Below are positions 1 to 4,820 of a stretch of 11,765 nucleotides of DNA, piece after piece (position 1 is the first letter of the stretch; the number at the start of each line of letters is the position of its first letter). The DNA is from an uncultured Lachnospiraceae bacterium. Its GTDB lineage: Bacteria; Bacillota; Clostridia; Lachnospirales; Lachnospiraceae. The notes below the pieces were generated by a model. The model worked only from the letters and a program-made list of their open reading frames with translations. It was not told the DNA's origin and searched no databases. Made by a program: the position numbers and the translations under genes. The stretch covers positions 1-11,765 of the forward strand of contig CAJUGG010000021.1 of NCBI GenBank assembly GCA_910585995.1, in the 5' to 3' direction.

Positions 1-34
1 AAAAAATTTTGGATATGACAAGAAAGAAGTATAG
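1..34 (+). CDS. era: 3' end of era (GTPase Era), partial
   Basis: Only the last ten codons are inside the window, read from base 2 and ending in TAG at 32-34 (KNFGYDKKEV). Era is a GTPase that binds 16S rRNA and helps assemble the 30S subunit; its KH domain and the tail after it form the C-terminus. Identification rests on two things: a tail of the form FGYDKKE, which resembles Era C-termini from clostridia, and the following genes, because era, yqzL, recO is a conserved order in Firmicutes. The fragment is too short to prove this alone. Confidence 0.6.
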   Translation, partial: KNFGYDKKEV

Positions 35-101
35 GACCAGATCGCTTTGGAGATTCTATGAGTACACATAGACAAAAGAAAGCGGAGGTTCAAGTCAGTT
101 G

Positions 102-263
102 ATGGATAGTTGGGATCGATTTGCGCACACCGGGAATATACGGGATTATCTGGTATACAAGACAGAAGAGATGAAAGCGAAACAGATAGGAGAGAGACAT
201 GAGCAGTCAGGCATCGGCGATCACCGGTATAGTATTGTCTGCCGCGCCGGTAGGGGAATATGA
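102..263 (+). CDS. yqzL: YqzL-like small protein
   Basis: A 53-residue ORF that begins MDSWDRFAHTGNIRDYLVYK. The pattern W..F..TG.I..YL..K fits the YqzL-like family, a short protein of unknown function usually encoded between era and recO in Firmicutes, which is its position here. A GCGGAGG ribosome binding site (82-88) lies upstream. An in-frame TTG at 99 is an alternative start with slightly better spacing. Only the first 20 or so residues look conserved. The tail is basic and overlaps the first 65 bases of recO in another frame, so translation of the two genes may be coupled. The conserved core and context make this a real gene, but no biochemical role can be assigned. Confidence 0.72.
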   Translation: MDSWDRFAHTGNIRDYLVYKTEEMKAKQIGERHEQSGIGDHRYSIVCRAGRGI

Positions 264-861
264 TAAATTAGTAGTTTTACTAACCAAAGAAAGAGGAAAG
301 ATCCGAGCCTTTGCCAAAGGGGCAAGAAGGCCCGGCAGCCCTCTGATGGCACCAGCCAATGTATTTACCTTTGGAGAGTTTCAGATCTACGAAGGCAGGA
401 CTTCCTACAGCATCACCCAGGCAAACGTCAAGAATTATTTTGAAGAACTAATGCAGGATTTTGAAGGTGCCTGTTACGGACAATATTTTCTGGAGATTGC
501 CGGCTACTACGCCAGAGAAAATGCGGACTGCAAAGATCTGTTAAAATTAGTCTACCAGTCCCTGCGGGCCTTAACCGTCCCCGCCCTGCCCAGAAAACTC
601 ATACGACCAGTCTACGAACTAAAAGCCATGGTCCTAAGCGGTGAATGTCCCCATACTTTTGAACAATTCACCTCCTGGGAACTCCACCCCTCCACCGAAT
701 ATGCACTCCAATACGTCGTAGCATCCTCAGTAGAAAAACTCTACACCTTCACCTTAACCGAAGAAGTACAAAAAGAGTTTCAAAAAGTAGTCACTTGGCT
801 TCGAAAACAATACATAGAACATCAGTTCAAATCTCTCGAAATACTTGAAACTTGCTTGTAG
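199..861 (+). CDS. recO: DNA repair protein RecO
   Basis: A 220-residue RecO, a mediator of the RecFOR recombination pathway that binds SSB-coated single-stranded DNA and helps load RecA; cytoplasmic. The N-terminal OB-fold is recognisable at residues 5-80, including GIVLSAAPVGEYDKLVVLLT and the basic GARRPGSPLMAPANVFTFGE stretch. The rest is the helical C-terminal domain, ending FKSLEILE as in related proteins. The start is ATG 199, with AGGAGAG at 189-195 just upstream. The protein is short: Firmicute RecO is usually about 240-255 residues and carries a CxxC...CxxC zinc module in the C-terminal half. Here the chain runs from LSGEC (C150) straight to HPSTEYALQYVVAS, so the module seems to be missing. 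From about base 540 the coding strand becomes C-rich and G-poor, unlike the 5' half. A promoter for the downstream genes lies in its last codons. Confidence 0.93.
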   Translation: MSSQASAITGIVLSAAPVGEYDKLVVLLTKERGKIRAFAKGARRPGSPLMAPANVFTFGEFQIYEGRTSYSITQANVKNYFEELMQDFEGACYGQYFLEIAGYYARENADCKDLLKLVYQSLRALTVPALPRKLIRPVYELKAMVLSGECPHTFEQFTSWELHPSTEYALQYVVASSVEKLYTFTLTEEVQKEFQKVVTWLRKQYIEHQFKSLEILETCL

Positions 862-873
862 GTTGTGTATAAT
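845..873 (+). promoter_or_regulatory. Sigma-A-type promoter inside the recO 3' end
   Basis: TTGAAA (845-850) and a perfect TATAAT (868-873) are separated by 17 bases. Predicted transcription begins near 880, just after the recO stop, and would run through the structured 874-1176 stretch into the lipoprotein gene and probably glyS. This is the best promoter match in the window. Confidence 0.62.
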
Positions 874-898
874 GTACCCGTATGCCAATGAGCAGTGC

Positions 899-963
899 GG
901 AAGATCAGATCAAAGCGGCGTCGTCATGCTCGCATGTAAGTCGCCGCTTTGATCTGATCTTCC
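899..963 (+). repeat. 22-bp perfect inverted repeat (long hairpin)
   Basis: Arms 899-920 and 942-963 are exact reverse complements (left arm starts GGAAGATCAGATCAAAGCGG). The 21-base loop contains a further CATG-ctcg-CATG stem (925-936). No T-run follows, so it is not a typical intrinsic terminator. An exact 22-bp stem is rare by chance and is typical of palindromic interspersed repeats or of strong RNA structure. Confidence 0.9.
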
Positions 964-1078
964 ATAGGGCGAAGCCCGTGAGCGAGATGGAGCGAAGCGC
1001 AATCGAGCTACACTGCGGGTTAGGCTTCCCAGTCCGTAGCCTGCAAGGCCGGGGCCAGCCCCGCCGTCTCTCATCTCC

Positions 1079-1129
1079 GCAGCCGAGCGTCAGCTCGCTG
1101 CCATTTCAGCCGAGCGCCAGCTCGCTGCC
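1079..1129 (+). repeat. Tandem pair of 22-base hairpin repeats
   Basis: Two direct copies, 1081-1102 and 1108-1129, differ at one position (T1090 versus C1117). Each contains CGAGC and GCTCG around a 4-base loop. In the first copy, flanking GCAG (1079-1082) and CTGC (1098-1101) extend the stem to nine pairs with one bulged C; in the second, CAG/CTG adds three pairs. They form the 3' part of the structured leader, about 30 bases before the lipoprotein ribosome binding site. Confidence 0.8.
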
Positions 1130-1176
1130 CCCTATTCCCTGCTCCCATCCCATACACATACGAGGAGGATTAATGA

Positions 1177-1770
1177 ATGAAAAAGTGTTTCTGCACCCTG
1201 TTGTGCACCCTCACGCTGGTCACTCTATTACTGACCGGCTGCAACTCATCGTTCGACCCATCCGTGACATCCCTGTACATACAAAAAGACGGAACACTCA
1301 TCTCGGCAGTCGTAGAAAGCTTTGAAAAAGACTACTACAGCTTCTCCGAGTTCGAGTCCATGATTAAAAAAGAGGTCGACAATCACAACAACATGTTCAG
1401 CGAACCAGCTATCGACATCGAGCGCTTAGAACTAGAAGACGACACCCTATACCTTCTGCTGCAATTCGACAACGCCGATGCCTACGAACAATACTCCGAA
1501 GAATACTGTTTCTTAGGAACCATCGACGAAGCCTTAGACGAAGGCCTTCCCTTTGACATGCTGTTCAAAGACGCCGAGTCCACCGAATTTACCACCACCG
1601 ATGTGACAGAAAAAAAAGACAATCATGTAGTAATTGTACAGTCTGAAGGCTTTATCCAGTTAGAAAGCACCATTAAATATGTCAGCAACAACGTGGAGAT
1701 CATTTCTGAACATATGGCAGAAGTGATGTCCATGGATGATGAAGAGGAATATGCCTATATTATCTATTAA
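1177..1770 (+). CDS. Predicted lipoprotein of unknown function
   Basis: A 197-residue protein with a lipoprotein signal peptide: MKK, a hydrophobic stretch (residues 5-19) and the lipobox LTGC with the lipidated cysteine at residue 22. It is therefore expected to be anchored on the outer face of the membrane. The mature part is very acidic and has no motif I recognise; residues 35-110 look like a compact alpha/beta domain (SLYIQKDGTLISAVVE, then RLELEDDTLYLLLQF). The start is ATG 1177, preceded by GAGGAGG (1162-1168). An ATG four bases earlier (1173) is in another frame and would lead into the spurious frame. It lies 57 bases upstream of glyS, probably on the same transcript. Codon choice is C-rich and G-poor, like the recO 3' half and unlike glyS. 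Confidence 0.85.
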   Translation: MKKCFCTLLCTLTLVTLLLTGCNSSFDPSVTSLYIQKDGTLISAVVESFEKDYYSFSEFESMIKKEVDNHNNMFSEPAIDIERLELEDDTLYLLLQFDNADAYEQYSEEYCFLGTIDEALDEGLPFDMLFKDAESTEFTTTDVTEKKDNHVVIVQSEGFIQLESTIKYVSNNVEIISEHMAEVMSMDDEEEYAYIIY

Positions 1771-1827
1771 GGAGCACTGGCACTCCTTCCAATTATTGTC
1801 ATGAACAAAGAATGAGGAGAGAATCAC

Positions 1828-3216
1828 ATGGAAAAGACAATGGACAAAATTGAAGCTCTGGCCAAAAACCGCGGTTTTGTATATCCGGGCAGTGAGATCT
1901 ATGGAGGTCTTGCCAACACCTGGGACTATGGCAATCTGGGCGTGGAGCTGAAAAACAATGTGAAAAAAGCCTGGTGGCAGAAATTCGTACAGGAAAATCC
2001 CTACAATGTAGGTGTGGACTGTGCGATTCTGATGAATCCCCAGACCTGGGTGGCTTCCGGGCATTTGGGAGGCTTTTCTGATCCACTGATGGACTGTAAA
2101 GCCTGCAAGGAGCGTTTCCGCGCCGATAAACTGATCGAAGATTATCTGTCAGAGCACAATGTTGAGATCGAAGGTTCGGTAGACGGCTGGTCTCAGGAAA
2201 AGATGAAACAATATATTGACGAACATGATATCGTCTGCCCAAGCTGCGGGAAAAAAGATTTTACCGATATCCGGCAGTTTAACCTGATGTTTAAGACTTT
2301 CCAGGGCGTGACAGAGGATGCGAAAAACACCATCTATCTAAGACCTGAGACCGCACAGGGCATTTTCGTCAACTTTAAAAATGTACAGAGAACTTCCCGT
2401 AAGAAAGTACCGTTTGGCATCGCTCAGGTGGGAAAATCTTTCCGGAATGAGATCAGCCCAGGCAACTTTACCTTCCGTACTAGAGAATTTGAACAGATGG
2501 AACTGGAGTTCTTCTGCAAGCCGGGCAGTGATCTGGAGTGGTTTACGTACTGGAGAGGGTTCTGCCGTGACTGGCTCTTAAGCCTTGGCATCAAGGAAGA
2601 GGAGATCAAGCTAAGGGATCATTCCTCGGAAGAATTGTGCTTCTACAGCAAGGCAACCACCGATATTGAGTTCTTATTCCCGTTTGGCTGGGGAGAACTG
2701 TGGGGCATTGCAGACCGTACGGATTATGACCTGACACAGCATCAGAATACGTCCGGAGAGGATATGAGCTATTTTGATGATGAACTGAAAGAAAAATACA
2801 TTCCTTATGTCATCGAGCCGTCTCTGGGCGCAGACCGCGTGGTACTGGCATTCCTTTGCTCCGCTTATGATGAGGAGCAGTTAGAAGGCGGTGAGATGCG
2901 TACAGTGCTTCGTTTTCATCCGGCTCTGGCTCCTGTGAAGATCGGTGTACTTCCGCTGTCGAAAAAACTGGCAGAGGGCGCAGAGAAGATCTATACGCAG
3001 CTTTCAAAAAAGTATAACTGTGAGTATGATGACAGAGGCAATATTGGCAAACGTTATCGTCGTCTGGACGAGATCGGTACACCGTATTGCGTCACTTATG
3101 ATTTTGAATCTGAGACAGACGGCTGTGTAACAGTGCGTGACCGGGATTCCATGGCACAAGAACGGGTGAAGATTGAAGAGTTAGAAGCATATTTTGCAGA
3201 TAAGTTTATATTCTGA
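1828..3216 (+). CDS. glyQS: Glycyl-tRNA synthetase (homodimeric, class II)
   Basis: A 462-residue enzyme that charges tRNA-Gly with glycine using ATP and releases AMP and PPi. It is the single-chain alpha2 type, not the alpha2beta2 GlyQ/GlyS type. Visible class II features are the N-terminal NRGFVYPGSEIYGG stretch, the substrate-loop LRPETAQGIF (171-180), motif 2 around FRNEISPGNFTFRTREFEQ (205-223), motif 3 EPSLGADR (330-337) and a C-terminal anticodon-binding domain from about residue 366 (APVKIGVLPLSKK). Two CxxC pairs (C90/C93 and C137/C140) lie in the insertion between motifs 1 and 2 and could hold a zinc ion. Length is normal for the family. The start is ATG 1828, with GAGGAGA at 1814-1820. 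No T-box leader is present in the 57 bases upstream, so any such control would have to lie further up, beyond the lipoprotein gene. Confidence 0.97.
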   Translation: MEKTMDKIEALAKNRGFVYPGSEIYGGLANTWDYGNLGVELKNNVKKAWWQKFVQENPYNVGVDCAILMNPQTWVASGHLGGFSDPLMDCKACKERFRADKLIEDYLSEHNVEIEGSVDGWSQEKMKQYIDEHDIVCPSCGKKDFTDIRQFNLMFKTFQGVTEDAKNTIYLRPETAQGIFVNFKNVQRTSRKKVPFGIAQVGKSFRNEISPGNFTFRTREFEQMELEFFCKPGSDLEWFTYWRGFCRDWLLSLGIKEEEIKLRDHSSEELCFYSKATTDIEFLFPFGWGELWGIADRTDYDLTQHQNTSGEDMSYFDDELKEKYIPYVIEPSLGADRVVLAFLCSAYDEEQLEGGEMRTVLRFHPALAPVKIGVLPLSKKLAEGAEKIYTQLSKKYNCEYDDRGNIGKRYRRLDEIGTPYCVTYDFESETDGCVTVRDRDSMAQERVKIEELEAYFADKFIF

Positions 3217-3219
3217 TGC

Positions 3220-3248
3220 TTGTGAAATAATGGGAAATATGATAAAGT
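3220..3248 (+). promoter_or_regulatory. Possible promoter for the phosphofructokinase gene
   Basis: TTGTGA (3220-3225), a 17-base gap and TAAAGT (3243-3248), with a TGA extended -10 element. Each hexamer matches consensus at four of six positions. It is the best candidate in the 90-base gap after glyS, but it is weak, and read-through from glyS is also possible because no clear terminator follows glyS. Confidence 0.3.
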
Positions 3249-3306
3249 GATAGTGCATATGACACATAAGCAGTGCATAGAGAACAATATACGGAGGTAT
3301 ACGAAC

Positions 3307-4551
3307 ATGAAAGGAAACATTATCGTAGGTCAGTCCGGCGGACCGACCGCAGTAATCAACTCCTCTTTAGCAGGCGTATTTTCTGCTGCAAAAGAGCTTG
3401 GAGTAAAGAAAATCTATGGTATGCATCATGGTATTCAGGGCTTTTTGGCTGAGGATATCGTAGATCTGTCAGAATATGTAAAGAATGATGCGGATGTAGA
3501 GATCTTAAAGAGAACTCCTTCTGCTTTTCTTGGCTCTTGCCGTTATAAACTGCCAAAGATTGAGGGCAATGAGGAAGTCTATGACAAGATGTTTGAGATC
3601 ATGGATAAATACGAGATCGAATGTCTGTTCTATATCGGCGGAAATGATTCCATGGACACCATCAAGATGCTGTCCGACTATGCAGCAAAAAAAGGAAAGA
3701 AACAGCGTTTTATGGGCGTTCCAAAGACCATCGACAACGACCTGCCGATCACAGACCACTGCCCAGGCTATGGCTCTGCAGCAAAATATATTGCCGCTTC
3801 TCTTAAAGAAGTGATCCGCGACAACTCTTCCTTCGGTATTGAGAAACCTACCGTCCTGATCTGCGAGATCATGGGACGTCATGCAGGATGGCTGACCGCT
3901 GCGGCTGCTCTGTCCAGAGATGAAGACTGTGAAGGACCAGACCTGATTTATCTGCCCGAGAAGACCTTTGACTATGACGATTTCTTGGCAAGGATCAAAG
4001 ATCTGTCCGTGAAGAAGAGTTCGGTTGTGGTAGCAGTATCTGAGGGTGTGAAATTAGCAGACGGACGCTTTGTATGTGAGCTTGGCGGCGGCGCTGACTT
4101 TGTGGATGCATTTGGCCACAAACAGTTGTCTGGCTGTGCAGTGACTCTGGCGAATAAGATTGCAGCAGACACCGGTCTTAAGACTCGTGCAATCGAGTTC
4201 TCTACTCTGCAAAGAGCAGCGACCCATATCGCATCTTTGAATGATATCAATGAGGCATTCAGCGTTGGTTATTTGGCTTGCAAGGCAGCAGACGAGGGCA
4301 AGACCGGCATGATGATCACCATTGAAGTAAATAAGAGAAGCCCGTACGAAGTTACGTATGGCATCCATGACATCCATCAGATTGCCAATGTGGAGAAACC
4401 AGTTCCGGCTGAGTGGATCTCAGAGGACGGCACAGACGTCCTTCAGGGCTATGTGGATTATGCACGTCCACTGATCATGGGAGAACTGACTCCTCTGATG
4501 GTCAACGGCGTACCAAAACACTTGGTGCTTAAACGCGATACCTATCGTTAG
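3307..4551 (+). CDS. 6-phosphofructokinase, probably pyrophosphate-dependent
   Basis: A 414-residue member of the phosphofructokinase superfamily, which makes fructose 1,6-bisphosphate from fructose 6-phosphate; cytoplasmic. Visible motifs are GQSGGPTAVINSS (8-20) at the phosphoryl-donor site, GGNDSM (111-116), PKTIDNDLP (139-147) with the catalytic aspartates, and MGRHAGW (189-195) at the sugar phosphate site. ATP enzymes usually have GGDGS and PGTIDND. A lysine in PKTIDND and an acidic residue replacing the second-motif glycine are the usual marks of PPi-using enzymes, so PPi is the likely donor. The Asn in GGND, where many relatives have Asp, is worth noting. The start is ATG 3307 with GGAGG at 3293-3297; an in-frame ATG at 3247 would add 20 residues of non-conserved sequence and has no such site. 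It is followed by a strong terminator and then ppdK. Confidence 0.92.
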   Translation: MKGNIIVGQSGGPTAVINSSLAGVFSAAKELGVKKIYGMHHGIQGFLAEDIVDLSEYVKNDADVEILKRTPSAFLGSCRYKLPKIEGNEEVYDKMFEIMDKYEIECLFYIGGNDSMDTIKMLSDYAAKKGKKQRFMGVPKTIDNDLPITDHCPGYGSAAKYIAASLKEVIRDNSSFGIEKPTVLICEIMGRHAGWLTAAAALSRDEDCEGPDLIYLPEKTFDYDDFLARIKDLSVKKSSVVVAVSEGVKLADGRFVCELGGGADFVDAFGHKQLSGCAVTLANKIAADTGLKTRAIEFSTLQRAATHIASLNDINEAFSVGYLACKAADEGKTGMMITIEVNKRSPYEVTYGIHDIHQIANVEKPVPAEWISEDGTDVLQGYVDYARPLIMGELTPLMVNGVPKHLVLKRDTYR

Positions 4552-4561
4552 AGACATTTTT

Positions 4562-4597
4562 ACATCCCGTAATCACGTTGGTTACGGGATGTTTTTT
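4562..4597 (+). terminator. Intrinsic terminator after the phosphofructokinase gene
   Basis: An exact 11-bp stem (4562-4572 with 4582-4592, left arm ACATCCCGTAA) can extend by three more pairs to a 3-base loop. It is followed by a run of six T (4592-4597). It sits 10 bases after the stop codon and separates this transcript from ppdK. Confidence 0.95.
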
Positions 4598-4673
4598 GTA
4601 GTTATTTTTGTTAAAAATATATCAATTTGGCGGTGCAATCAGGAAAAATATGTGAAAACAGTACAAATATGGG

Positions 4674-4701
4674 TTGACTTTTCACTGAAATATGATATGC
4701 T
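4674..4701 (+). promoter_or_regulatory. Promoter of ppdK
   Basis: TTGACT (4674-4679), a 16-base gap and TATGCT (4696-4701), with AT-rich sequence around. It lies beyond the preceding terminator, so ppdK needs its own promoter. The predicted start near 4708-4710 would place the 4710-4741 hairpin at the very 5' end of the RNA and give a leader of about 110 bases. Confidence 0.55.
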
Positions 4702-4709
4702 AATTATGT

Positions 4710-4749
4710 GCGCAGAGGGAGCCTACGGTTACACGATGCGCTTTTTTTT
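4710..4749 (+). promoter_or_regulatory. Terminator-like hairpin in the ppdK leader (possible attenuator)
   Basis: GCGCA (4710-4714) pairs with TGCGC (4737-4741), followed directly by eight T (4742-4749), which is the layout of an intrinsic terminator. Between the arms, AGCC-tac-GGTT (4720-4730) can form a small inner stem. It lies between the ppdK promoter and the ppdK start, so stopping here would yield an RNA of about 40 bases. The outer stem is only five pairs, so termination would be partial at most. I do not recognise a known riboswitch in it. Confidence 0.45.
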
Positions 4750-4820
4750 CGCGAATGATGAAGAACTTTATCATATTTGCGGGATTTTGCATTATTATTT
4801 TATTTTTAGGAGGGCATGTA

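Larger units (their letters stand above)
874..1176 (+). other. GC-rich, hairpin-filled leader or dispersed repeat element
   Basis: About 300 bases without a credible gene between recO and the lipoprotein gene. It is clearly richer in G+C than its flanks and holds many inverted repeats: a 22-bp perfect stem (899-920 with 942-963); GGGC-gaa-GCCC (967-977); an outer GCAGTG/CACTGC pair (892-897 with 1011-1016) that would enclose both; AGGCT/AGCCT (1022-1026 with 1038-1042); CGGGG-ccag-CCCCG (1050-1063); and two near-identical hairpins at 1079-1129. It starts right after the 845-873 promoter, so it would be transcribed as a roughly 300-base 5' leader. A forward reading frame (882-1325) crosses it, but this has no ribosome binding site, overlaps the lipoprotein gene and has repeat-like composition, so I do not call it coding. 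It could be a structured regulatory leader, or an inserted interspersed repeat that happens to be transcribed. No known RNA family is recognised. Confidence 0.6.

Noticed and set aside
882..1325. A 147-codon forward frame across the GC-rich leader
   Set aside because: No ribosome binding site, repeat-derived composition with runs of Ser/Pro, overlap with the well-supported lipoprotein gene, and its DNA is better explained by hairpins.
1771..1827. T-box riboswitch before glyS
   Set aside because: Only 57 bases separate the lipoprotein stop from glyS, too short for a T-box. The AAGGAG/CTCCTT pair at 1769-1788 is a weak hairpin with no T-run.
3247..3306. Longer phosphofructokinase start at ATG 3247
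   Set aside because: The extra 20 residues are not family-like, there is no ribosome binding site there, and GGAGG sits properly before ATG 3307.
4755..4820. Longer PPDK start with a hydrophobic N-terminus, which could look like a membrane anchor
   Set aside because: PPDK is cytoplasmic and starts MAKWVY; AGGAGGG is placed for ATG 4821; the hydrophobic stretch comes from T-rich leader DNA.
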